Assembly: GCA_021792885.1 (NCBI GenBank)
Contig: JAJYTV010000136.1
Coordinates: forward strand, 1 to 5,750
DNA from: Bacillota bacterium
Lineage (GTDB): Bacteria > Bacillota > Sulfobacillia > JAJZYS01 > JAJYTV01
DNA length: 5,750 nt
Reading direction: 5' to 3'
In this document: positions 1 to 5,717 of the stretch, one piece after another
Numbering within the stretch: position 1 is the stretch's first letter
Layout: every line of letters starts with the position of its first letter
Notes under the pieces: generated by a model
Database searches by the model: none
What the model saw: the letters and a program-made list of their open reading frames with translations, nothing else
Told to the model about the DNA's origin: nothing
Program-made: the position numbers and the translations under genes

Positions 1-1
1 G

Positions 2-643
2 GGCCGGGCGGCGCAGCGCCTGCAGGAGTTCGCGGTGCGGCCGCACAAGCGGATGGGGGCGGCGGAGCGGCGCGGCTACCTCGCGGGGATCTTCCTCGCC
101 GCGGGTGCGCTCACCCCGCCGCAGTCCGGCTACATGCTCGAGCTGCGCGTCGCGCGCCCGCAGGTGGCCGGCGAGGCGATGCGCATCCTGCGCCGCTTCG
201 GCATCGCCGCGCAGCGGCGCATCCGCCGGGAGTACACGGTCGTCTACCTGCAGGGGGCGGACCAGGTGGCCGAGGCGCTCAGCCTGTTCGGCGCCGCGCA
301 GGCGCGCCTCGCGCTGGAGGACGAGCGCAGCATGCGCAGCGTGCGCGGCGCGGTGAACCGGCTCGTGAACGCCGAGGCGGCGAACGTCGAGAAGTCGGTG
401 CTCGCGGCAGTGACGCAGAGCGCCCTGATCCGCGACTTCGCCGCGCGGGAGGGGCTCGATAGCCTGCCGCAAAAGCTGCGCGAGGCGGCGGAAGCGAGGC
501 TCGAGTACCCGGAGGCGCCACTCGAGGAGCTCGGCAGCCGGCTCGGCCTGACGAAGGCCGGCGTGCACTACCGGCTGCGGCGGATCCTGCAGATCGCGCG
601 CAGCGGCAGGGAGCATCTCGGGCAAGAGATCGACCAGCAGTAG
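2..643 (+). CDS. whiA: DNA-binding protein WhiA, 3' part (5' end outside window)
   Basis: WhiA is a DNA-binding regulator of Gram-positive bacteria. It controls sporulation septation in Streptomyces and affects division and chromosome segregation in Bacillus. The frame is open to the left edge, so 213 residues are visible; the family is usually a little over 300, so roughly 100 are missing. Seen: a degenerate LAGLIDADG homing-endonuclease-type segment (RGYLAGIFLAAGAL, about nt 71-112), the conserved block NRLVNAEAANVEKSV (about nt 356-400) and a C-terminal helix-turn-helix preceded by LPQKLREAAEARLEYPEA, with recognition-helix region LTKAGVHYRLRRI (about nt 548-586). The family block usually reads NCETAN; here Ala replaces the Cys. 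A GTG at 35 is internal to the fold and is not taken as the start. In Bacillota whiA typically follows yvcK/yvcJ-type genes, which would lie to the left. The identification is firm. Confidence 0.95.
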   Translation, partial: GRAAQRLQEFAVRPHKRMGAAERRGYLAGIFLAAGALTPPQSGYMLELRVARPQVAGEAMRILRRFGIAAQRRIRREYTVVYLQGADQVAEALSLFGAAQARLALEDERSMRSVRGAVNRLVNAEAANVEKSVLAAVTQSALIRDFAAREGLDSLPQKLREAAEARLEYPEAPLEELGSRLGLTKAGVHYRLRRILQIARSGREHLGQEIDQQ

Positions 644-653
644 CCTGCTACCA

Positions 654-660
654 GGGAGGA
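654..660 (+). promoter_or_regulatory. Ribosome binding site for the binding-lipoprotein gene
   Basis: GGGAGGA ends six bases before the TTG at 667. There is no in-frame ATG or GTG near it, and the TTG gives a complete lipoprotein signal peptide, so this site decides the start. It sits in the 23-base gap after whiA, which suggests co-transcription with whiA. Confidence 0.8.
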
Positions 661-666
661 ACGGAT

Positions 667-2268
667 TTGCGCCAGGCGGCGACCCGGCGGCTTTGTGGAC
701 TGCTTGCGCTGACTTTGATCGGAGCCTTGCTCGGCGGGTGCGGGGCACCTTCGCACCAGGCGGTGCCTCGGCGGGGAGGCACGCTGCGCATCGCCCTGAT
801 CGGCGCTCCAGCGACGATCGACCCGCTCCAGGTCAAGGACGCCTCCGGAACAGAGGTCGACGAGCTCCTCTATGACGGGCTCGTTCGCGTCTCGCCGCGG
901 CTCGTGCCGCAGGCGGACCTCGCGCGCAGCTGGACGGTCTCGCCGGACGGGCTGACCTACACGTTCCAGCTGAACCCGAAGGCCAGATGGCAGGACGGGC
1001 AGCCGGTGACGCCACAGGACGTCGCGTTCAGCTTCGCCGCCTACCGCAACCCCCTGAACGGATCGGCCGTGCAGGGGATGTTCGCGGACGTGCGGTCGGT
1101 TGCGGCAGTGGGCCCGCACGCGGTGCAGGTGCGCCTTGTGCGCCCGGACGCGCCCTTCCTGCTCGAGGCGGCGACGCTGCCGGTTCTGCCGGCACACCTC
1201 CTCGCGCGCTACGCGCCGGGCAAGGCGCTGCTTTCGGCGCCGGCCCTCGGCGCGCGGGCCGTCGGTTCGGGCCCCTTCCGCCTCGCCTCCAGTGCCGATG
1301 GGAGCTACGTGCTGACGGCGAACAAGGACTACTTCCTCGGCGCGCCGCACCTCTCGACCCTTACCCTCACGGTCGAGCGCAGCCCGAGCGCCGCCCTCCT
1401 CCTCCTGCGCCGTGGCAAGCTCGACTTCGCCCCGGTGCCGCCAATCGACGCGTCGGCCGTTGCGACCTGGCCAGGCGTACAGCTCGTGCGCAGCTTCGCG
1501 CTCGCCTTTGCCGGGATCGTCTGGAACGTCGCGCAGCCGCCATTCAGCGACCCTGCGCTGCGCAGGGCGCTCTACTTCGCGGTGAACAGGGCGCAGATCG
1601 TGCAGGCCGCGCTCTATGGCGACGGCGCGGTTGCGAACGGCCCCGTGCCTCCGGCCTCGTGGGCATGGGACAAGTCCCTCTCGCCGAGAGGGTACGATCC
1701 TTCGAAGGCGGTGGCGCTCTTGGCCGCGGCAGGCTGGCACAGAAGCGGCGCCTATCTCGTGAACGCCCAGGGCGCCCCCTTGCGCCTGACGATCCTCGCA
1801 CCTTCGGGCGCGCAGGACAGGACCGTGGCGATCGGCCTTCTCGCCCGAGACCTGACGGCGATCGGCATCGATCTCCACGTCGCCTACGAGCCCTTCGCGC
1901 AGTACGCCCAGAACTACGTCGCAGGCAACTTCCAGGCGGCTTTCGCAGTGCGCGGGCTTTCCGCCGATCCTGATCTCACGCCCTACTTCGGCTCCGCAGC
2001 GGTCAACAGCACGGGGATGAATCCCGGCGGCTACCAAAACCCGCAGGTCGACGCCGCCCTGCGGGCGGAGCGCTCCGCCGTGACGCTGCAGGCGAGGGCA
2101 CTTGCCTTCGTGCAGGCCCAGCAGGCGATGCAGGTCGACCCGCCCGAGCTCTTCCTCTACTTCCCGCAGACCGTCGACGCGCTGTCGCGCCGCTTCCAAG
2201 GGTTTACGGCGAACCCCGCCACGGCTCTCTACGCGCCGCAGCGCTGGTCTGTGCGCCTCTCCCGCTAG
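667..2268 (+). CDS. Family-5 ABC transporter substrate-binding lipoprotein (oligopeptide/dipeptide type)
   Basis: Predicted extracytoplasmic solute receptor of the OppA/DppA (SBP_bac_5) family, which captures peptides or related solutes for an ABC importer. The 533-residue length is normal. Residues 1-25 form a lipoprotein signal: RR at 7-8, a hydrophobic stretch 11-22, then lipobox LGGC with Cys25 as the predicted lipidated residue. The mature part starts with RRGGTLRIAL (35-44) and IDPL (51-54). The family signature lies at about 95-123 (GLTYTFQL, RWQDGQPVTPQDVAFSF), and a second block, DPALRRALYFAVNR, lies near 294-307, followed by a GP(V)PP segment. The start is TTG with a GGGAGGA site. 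No permease or ATPase gene is adjacent: whiA is upstream and a prenyl synthase gene downstream. Its partner transporter must be elsewhere, and the ligand cannot be told from sequence. Nickel, opine or sugar binders share this fold. Confidence 0.92.
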   Translation: MRQAATRRLCGLLALTLIGALLGGCGAPSHQAVPRRGGTLRIALIGAPATIDPLQVKDASGTEVDELLYDGLVRVSPRLVPQADLARSWTVSPDGLTYTFQLNPKARWQDGQPVTPQDVAFSFAAYRNPLNGSAVQGMFADVRSVAAVGPHAVQVRLVRPDAPFLLEAATLPVLPAHLLARYAPGKALLSAPALGARAVGSGPFRLASSADGSYVLTANKDYFLGAPHLSTLTLTVERSPSAALLLLRRGKLDFAPVPPIDASAVATWPGVQLVRSFALAFAGIVWNVAQPPFSDPALRRALYFAVNRAQIVQAALYGDGAVANGPVPPASWAWDKSLSPRGYDPSKAVALLAAAGWHRSGAYLVNAQGAPLRLTILAPSGAQDRTVAIGLLARDLTAIGIDLHVAYEPFAQYAQNYVAGNFQAAFAVRGLSADPDLTPYFGSAAVNSTGMNPGGYQNPQVDAALRAERSAVTLQARALAFVQAQQAMQVDPPELFLYFPQTVDALSRRFQGFTANPATALYAPQRWSVRLSR

Positions 2269-2304
2269 GCGGTTTGGGCGAGTGGAATGGATGTGTTCGC
2301 AAGG

Positions 2305-2333
2305 GTCTGCAATTTGTGAACTTGTGCTACAAT
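2305..2333 (+). promoter_or_regulatory. Predicted SigA-type extended -10 promoter of the hepT-rex-cdaA operon
   Basis: TGCTACAAT at 2325-2333 is an extended -10 element: TG, one base, then TACAAT, five of six matches to TATAAT. The -35 position at 17-base spacing (2305-2310, GTCTGC) is poor, which is common when the -10 is extended. Transcription would begin near 2340, about 28 bases before the TTG of the prenyl synthase. The surrounding bases are AT-richer than the rest of the window, and this is the only gap long enough for a promoter. Inferred from sequence pattern only. Confidence 0.6.
2314..2332 (+). promoter_or_regulatory. Candidate Rex operator (one good half-site, one poor)
   Basis: TTGTGAAC at 2314-2321 matches the canonical left half of Rex operators (TTGTGAA-spacer-TTCACAA). 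The right half is poor: only ACAA (2329-2332) pairs symmetrically with TTGT (2314-2317), and the whole is 19 rather than 18 bases. It overlaps the promoter spacer and -10 box, where a repressor would block RNA polymerase, and rex is the second gene downstream. Autoregulation by Rex is known in Streptomyces. Chance occurrence is quite possible. Confidence 0.28.
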
Positions 2334-2353
2334 GACGCTGGTTTACGACGTGC

Positions 2354-2365
2354 AAGGCGGTGGTC
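2354..2365 (+). promoter_or_regulatory. Strong Shine-Dalgarno sequence fixing the prenyl synthase start at TTG 2368
   Basis: AAGGCGGTGGTC matches the ideal anti-16S complement AAGGAGGTGATC at 10 of 12 positions, and its GG core lies seven bases before the TTG at 2368. The upstream in-frame ATG at 2332 has no comparable site and overlaps the predicted -10 box. Confidence 0.8.
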
Positions 2366-2367
2366 AC

Positions 2368-3339
2368 TTGGATCTTCGGTCGGTGTTCGCGGACATCGCG
2401 GCCGACCTCTCCGAAGTCGAGGAGTACTTGGCCCAGATCCTCGACGAGGGACCGCAGGCGGTTCGAGACGTGGCGCTGCACCTTCTGCGCGCGGGAGGCA
2501 AGCGGCTCCGTCCCGCGCTCGTGCTGTTCGGTGCGAAGTTTGGCAATTATGCGTTCGAGAATGTACGACCCGTCGCGGCCGCAGCAGAACTGATCCACAT
2601 GGCGACCCTGGCCCACGACGACGTGATCGACCGCGCGGAGTTGCGCCGCGGAAAGCCGACGGTGCACGCGCTCTGGGGAGAGCACACGGCCGTCCTGACG
2701 GGAGACTACCTCTTCGCGAAGGCGTTCTCGCTGCTCTCGGAGGTGCCGGTCGGCCGGGTCGTCGGAATCATGGCGGACGTCGTGTACCGCATGTGCAGCG
2801 GGGAGATCGCACAGAACGTGCAGTCCCGTGAGAACGTGCTGCCGAACGAGGACCAGTACCTGGACCGCATCGCCCAGAAGACGGCTGTCTTCATCGCCGA
2901 GAGCTGCCGCGTCGGCGCGGCGGCGAGCGGCGCGCCCGGCGATGTGCAGCAGGCCCTTTATGACTACGGGTATGCGATGGGCATGGGCTTCCAGATCATC
3001 GACGACCTCCTGGACCTGACCGCCGAGACGCAGACGCTCGGCAAGGCGATCGGGTCGGACCTGCGCGCGCACGTCATCACGCTCCCGGTCATCCACGGCC
3101 TGCGCCAGTCGCAGCGCAGCGCGGAGCTGCGCGAGATCGCGGAGAGCGCCGACGTGAGCGGGGAGTCTGTAAGCACCGTGCGCGAGATCCTCGGTCAGTC
3201 AGGCAGCTTCTCCTACGCGGAGGAACTCGCCCATCGCTTCATCGACACGGCGAAACGCAGCATCCGCCCGCTGATCGACGTACCCGCCAAGGCGTCGCTC
3301 CTGACGATGGCGGACTTCGTCCTGGAGCGTCAGCTTTGA
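2368..3339 (+). CDS. hepT: Long-chain trans-polyprenyl diphosphate synthase, HepT-like (heptaprenyl diphosphate synthase component II)
   Basis: Cytosolic all-trans prenyl chain elongase adding isopentenyl diphosphate units to an allylic primer, most likely for the menaquinone side chain. With the TTG start the protein has 323 residues, normal for the family. Seen: GGKRLRP (43-49); the first Asp-rich motif DDVID (84-88), preceded by small residues Ala79/Thr80 as expected for long-chain products; GEIAQ (145-149); and the second Asp-rich motif DDLLD (212-216) followed by GKAIGSDL (225-232). Starting at TTG 2368 removes 12 residues from the longest reading. Bacillus HepT needs a small partner, HepS, usually encoded next to menG and hepT. 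Neither is visible nearby, so HepS may be elsewhere or the enzyme may be a homodimeric octaprenyl-type synthase; exact chain length cannot be read from sequence. The stop overlaps the start of rex by four bases. Confidence 0.9.
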   Translation: MDLRSVFADIAADLSEVEEYLAQILDEGPQAVRDVALHLLRAGGKRLRPALVLFGAKFGNYAFENVRPVAAAAELIHMATLAHDDVIDRAELRRGKPTVHALWGEHTAVLTGDYLFAKAFSLLSEVPVGRVVGIMADVVYRMCSGEIAQNVQSRENVLPNEDQYLDRIAQKTAVFIAESCRVGAAASGAPGDVQQALYDYGYAMGMGFQIIDDLLDLTAETQTLGKAIGSDLRAHVITLPVIHGLRQSQRSAELREIAESADVSGESVSTVREILGQSGSFSYAEELAHRFIDTAKRSIRPLIDVPAKASLLTMADFVLERQL

Positions 3340-3977
3340 AGCCGCAGCGCCGCATCCCAGCCGTCGCCGTGCGACGGCTGCCTCTGTACCTGCGGGTGCT
3401 GGAGGATCTCGCATCCGAAGGCGTCGAAGTGACCTCCTCGGCGGAGCTCGCGACACGCTCGGGCTACTCCTCCGAGCAGATCCGCAAGGACCTCGCCTAC
3501 TTCGGCGCCTTCGGCACGCGCGGACTCGGGTACGACGTCGCGCAGCTGAGCCAGCACCTGCGGCGGATCCTCGGCCTCACGGGCGCCGTGCCGGTCGCGC
3601 TCGTGGGCGCGGGCAACCTCGGCACCGCGCTGATCCGTTACGCGAGCCTGGGCAGCCGCGACACCTACATCGCCGCGGTGTTCGACGCCGACCCGCAGAA
3701 GATCCACACCTCGATCTCGGGCCTTCGGGTGCAGCCGATGGACGAGCTCGTGCCGACGCTGCGGGCGCAGGGGATCCGCATCGGGGTGATCGCCGTGCCG
3801 GAGGAGAACGCCCGGGACGTGTTCGAAAAGCTCTGCGCCGCGGAGGTGACGGCTGTGCTGAACTTCGCGCCGACCAAGCTGGAGCGGCGCCAGGTCAGCG
3901 TACAGAACGTCGATCTCACGACGGAACTCCAGTCGCTCGCGTACTTCGCACTCGGTGCGGGGGCCGATCGCGGATGA
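3336..3977 (+). CDS. rex: Redox-sensing transcriptional repressor Rex
   Basis: Rex is a homodimeric repressor that binds DNA when NADH/NAD+ is low and releases it when NADH rises, controlling respiration and fermentation genes. At 213 residues it is full length. Seen: N-terminal winged helix with IPAVAVRRLPLYLRVLEDL (7-25) and the recognition region SSEQIRKDLAYFGAFGTRGLGYDV (45-68); a Rossmann NAD(H) domain with GAGNLG (91-96) and acidic FDADP (116-120) ending the second strand; IGVIAVP (149-155); LNFAP (175-179); and the C-terminal swapped helix VDLTTELQSLAYFAL (192-206). The start TTG overlaps the hepT stop (TTGA), with GGAG at 3324-3327 as ribosome site, which suggests translational coupling. 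The next gene overlaps it in turn (ATGA). Sharing a transcript with a quinone side-chain gene fits a role in respiratory redox balance. The target genes are not visible, but the operon promoter carries a possible half-site. Confidence 0.96.
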   Translation: MKPQRRIPAVAVRRLPLYLRVLEDLASEGVEVTSSAELATRSGYSSEQIRKDLAYFGAFGTRGLGYDVAQLSQHLRRILGLTGAVPVALVGAGNLGTALIRYASLGSRDTYIAAVFDADPQKIHTSISGLRVQPMDELVPTLRAQGIRIGVIAVPEENARDVFEKLCAAEVTAVLNFAPTKLERRQVSVQNVDLTTELQSLAYFALGAGADRG

Positions 3978-4474
3978 GCGCGAATGTGGAGTGGATCGGG
4001 CCCGTAGAGCGCCCGAAGGGCGTGCGCGAGGTGCGCGTCGAGCGCCACCCGGCGCGGGCCAAGGAGCGCTTTTCGGAGCTCGAGCAGTCCCTTGCGCAGC
4101 CGGCGCTGGGCATCGAGTTCCGCCTGGACCGCCTGCCCTACCTCTTGGCGCTCGACGGGCGCGAGCCGATCGTGGCCATGCCGCTCGCGCTGCACGAGGA
4201 GGATCTCGTGCTGCTTGGCTTCGGCCTCTTCCCCGCGCTGTGCGAGGAGAGCACCGGGGCCGCGCTCGTGGCGGAAGCCCAGCGCGTCGCGAAGGAGACG
4301 AGCCGTCGGCGCCTCGTCGCGTCGGCGACGAACGCGGACCTGCTGGCGCTCTTCTTCCTGCAGACGCAGGGGTTTGCGCTCGAGGGCATGCGGCCGTATT
4401 CCGGCCCGCCGCGCAGCGGCGCGGCAGGGATCCCCGCCATGCACGAACTGGTGCTCGCCCGCATCGTGGACTGA
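3974..4474 (+). CDS. GNAT-like acetyltransferase family protein, divergent
   Basis: The 166-residue product resembles GNAT N-acetyltransferases mainly in its C-terminal half. A helix EESTGAALVAEAQRVAKE (91-108) sits where the acetyl-CoA-binding motif A (Q/RxxGxG/A) is expected, but it keeps only TGAA. It is followed by VASATNADLLALFFLQTQGF (115-134), corresponding to the family's TtNdN..AlrFYqkrGF block, and by GIPAMHELVLARIVD (152-166), matching the usual GIPihdEiel ending. Residues 55-84 give two predicted strands. Because motif A is weak, catalysis is uncertain and the substrate is unknown. ATG 3974 overlaps the rex stop (ATGA), with a G-rich stretch (3959-3963) upstream. It lies between rex and cdaA, and strict coupling suggests joint expression but not a defined role. 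The start is firm by context; the family call is moderately sure. Confidence 0.72.
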   Translation: MSANVEWIGPVERPKGVREVRVERHPARAKERFSELEQSLAQPALGIEFRLDRLPYLLALDGREPIVAMPLALHEEDLVLLGFGLFPALCEESTGAALVAEAQRVAKETSRRRLVASATNADLLALFFLQTQGFALEGMRPYSGPPRSGAAGIPAMHELVLARIVD

Positions 4475-4480
4475 GGGACA

Positions 4481-4487
4481 AGGGGGG
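4481..4487 (+). promoter_or_regulatory. Ribosome binding site of cdaA
   Basis: AGGGGGG ends six bases before ATG 4494. The cdaA frame stays open far upstream through the GNAT gene, so this site and the family length decide the start. Confidence 0.8.
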
Positions 4488-4493
4488 CGCAGC

Positions 4494-5312
4494 ATGCTGT
4501 TGGCATTGCAGGGCATGAGCGTCTTCGACCTCGTGCGCAGTGCGGTCGACATCCTGATCGTCGCATACCTGTTCTACCGCACGTTCACCCTCTTGCGGGG
4601 CACGCGCGCGATCCAGCTCGTCAAGGGCATCCTGCTCGTGGTGGTGGCGACGCAGCTTGCGGGGCTCCTCTCCCTCTCCGCGACGCACTTCCTCCTGCAG
4701 ACGGCGGAGCTCGCGCTGCTCGTCGCGGTGCCGGTCGTGCTGCAGCCGGAACTGCGGCGCGTCCTCGAGCAGCTCGGGCGCTCGCGCATCTTCGGCGGCC
4801 ACGGCTTCTGGCACGATCTGACGGCCGAGTCCTTCGAGGAACTCCTGAATCAGGTCGTGAAGGCGACGCGCGTGCTCTCGAACGACCACGTCGGCGCGCT
4901 GATCGTCATGGAGCGCGAGACGGGCCTCAAGGACCTGGTCGAGACGGGCGTCCCGATCGACGCGCGCGTCAGTTGGGAAATGATCGCAAACATCTTTACG
5001 CCGCGCACTCCTCTGCACGACGGAGCCGCCGTGGTGCGCGGCGACCGCATCGTCGCCGCAGCCTGCTTTCTGCCGCTCGCGGACACGGTCGGGCCGGCCT
5101 CGGAGCTCGGGACGCGGCACCACGCGGCGATCGGCGTCAGCGAGCAGACCGATGCGATTGCCGTCGTCGTCTCCGAGGAGACTGGCGCCGTGTCGCTCGC
5201 CGAGGGCGGCCGCCTGATCCGCCACCTGGACGACGCCTCGCTGCGGCGGCTCCTCGAGACCTCGCTGCGGCCGCCGGAGCGCAAGCCGCTTCTAAGCAAG
5301 AGGAGGGCATAG
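4494..5312 (+). CDS. cdaA: Membrane-bound diadenylate cyclase CdaA
   Basis: Makes cyclic di-AMP from two ATP at the membrane; the messenger controls potassium and osmolyte transport and cell-wall homeostasis. From ATG 4494 the product has 272 residues, the usual CdaA length. Three predicted membrane helices lie at about 10-29, 42-60 and 65-83 (the last ending LLVAVPVVLQPELRRVLEQLG, typical of the family), followed by a cytosolic DisA_N domain from about 110 on. Seen: TPLHDGAAVV (172-181) with the DGA motif at 176-178, and ELGTRHHAAIG (204-214), then VVVSEETGAVS (224-234). The family's second nucleotide-binding motif is normally RHR; here it reads R208-H209-H210, so the last Arg is His (CAC at 5121-5123). 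It stands in the conserved order cdaA-cdaR-glmM, with only three bases before cdaR, whose ribosome site lies in the cdaA 3' end. CdaR and GlmM are known partners that modulate CdaA. Identity is firm; full activity is expected but not proven, given the RHH. Confidence 0.95.
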   Translation: MLLALQGMSVFDLVRSAVDILIVAYLFYRTFTLLRGTRAIQLVKGILLVVVATQLAGLLSLSATHFLLQTAELALLVAVPVVLQPELRRVLEQLGRSRIFGGHGFWHDLTAESFEELLNQVVKATRVLSNDHVGALIVMERETGLKDLVETGVPIDARVSWEMIANIFTPRTPLHDGAAVVRGDRIVAAACFLPLADTVGPASELGTRHHAAIGVSEQTDAIAVVVSEETGAVSLAEGGRLIRHLDDASLRRLLETSLRPPERKPLLSKRRA

Positions 5313-5315
5313 CGC

Positions 5316-5690
5316 ATGATCGATCGCTGGCTCGCGAACGACTGGGTGCTGCGCGTTCTCTCGCTGCTGCTCGCGATCGGGATCTGGGCGCAGGTCAACC
5401 CGACGGTGCCGCGTACGCTGACGGGGCTTCCGGTGACGGTCACGAACACGGGGAAGCTGCACGTGCAGATATCGCCGGCGACCGTCTCGGTGCAGGTGCG
5501 AGGACCGCAGCAGATCATCAACGCGTTGCAGCCGGGCGCCATTCGCGTGTCTGCAAGCGTACCCTATGCTGTGCCGGGGTTCTACCGGGTGACGCTCCGG
5601 GTCTCGACCCCGGTGGCGGGCACACAGGTGGTGGCCGTCGTGCCGGACCAGGTCAAGGTCAGGCTCAGCACGACGGGTTCGTCGCAGTAA
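5316..5690 (+). CDS. cdaR: Short YbbR-domain protein, CdaR-like regulator of CdaA
   Basis: CdaR is a membrane-anchored extracytoplasmic protein that contacts CdaA and tunes c-di-AMP synthesis. This product has 124 residues: a short cytosolic N-terminus, one membrane helix (about 11-27, VLRVLSLLLAIGIWAQV, matching the family's K-SLxLAxxLW pattern), then one beta-rich YbbR repeat (about 33-118; LTGLPVTV, LHVQISPATVSVQVRGP, GFYRVTLRVSTP, VVAVVPDQVKVRL). Well-studied CdaR proteins carry several YbbR repeats and are a few hundred residues long, so this is a minimal version. The gene ends cleanly with TAA, and only 27 bases separate it from glmM, so no lost C-terminal repeats lie downstream. ATG 5316 has AGGAGGG at 5301-5307, inside the cdaA end. 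Identity rests on both the domain and the cdaA-glmM context. Confidence 0.9.
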   Translation: MIDRWLANDWVLRVLSLLLAIGIWAQVNPTVPRTLTGLPVTVTNTGKLHVQISPATVSVQVRGPQQIINALQPGAIRVSASVPYAVPGFYRVTLRVSTPVAGTQVVAVVPDQVKVRLSTTGSSQ

Positions 5691-5703
5691 CGAAGAACGC
5701 TTT

Positions 5704-5710
5704 GGGAGGA
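5704..5710 (+). promoter_or_regulatory. Ribosome binding site of glmM
   Basis: GGGAGGA ends seven bases before TTG 5718, the only in-frame start that gives the usual GlmM N-terminus. Confidence 0.8.
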
Positions 5711-5717
5711 ATCGCTG

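Noticed and set aside
640..651. Short palindrome GTAGC-CT-GCTAC over the whiA stop codon
   Set aside because: Too short, with a two-base loop and no T tract. It is likely chance, and no operator family matches it.
2254..2275. Possible terminator at the end of the binding-protein gene (CGCCT...AGGCG then GTTTGGG)
   Set aside because: Only a five-base stem with an eight-base loop, overlapping the stop codon, and no run of T residues.
2274..2831. + strand open frame overlapping the prenyl synthase start
   Set aside because: Out of frame with the prenyl synthase, Arg/Gly-rich, no domain; a shadow of the real gene.
568..3096. Very long open frame on the - strand (842 codons) across three + strand genes
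   Set aside because: Its translation is Arg/Glu/His-rich with no recognisable domain, and it runs opposite well-identified whiA, binding-protein and prenyl synthase genes. GC-rich codon use on one strand produces such open antisense frames.
4092..4493. Upstream in-frame extension of cdaA through the GNAT gene
   Set aside because: The extension is Arg/Ser-rich and unlike any CdaA. ATG 4494 has a strong ribosome site and gives the normal length.
3330..5225. Second long - strand open frame (631 codons) opposite rex, GNAT and cdaA
   Set aside because: Same explanation: low-complexity Arg/Ala/Pro-rich translation with no family resemblance and no ribosome site or promoter seen.
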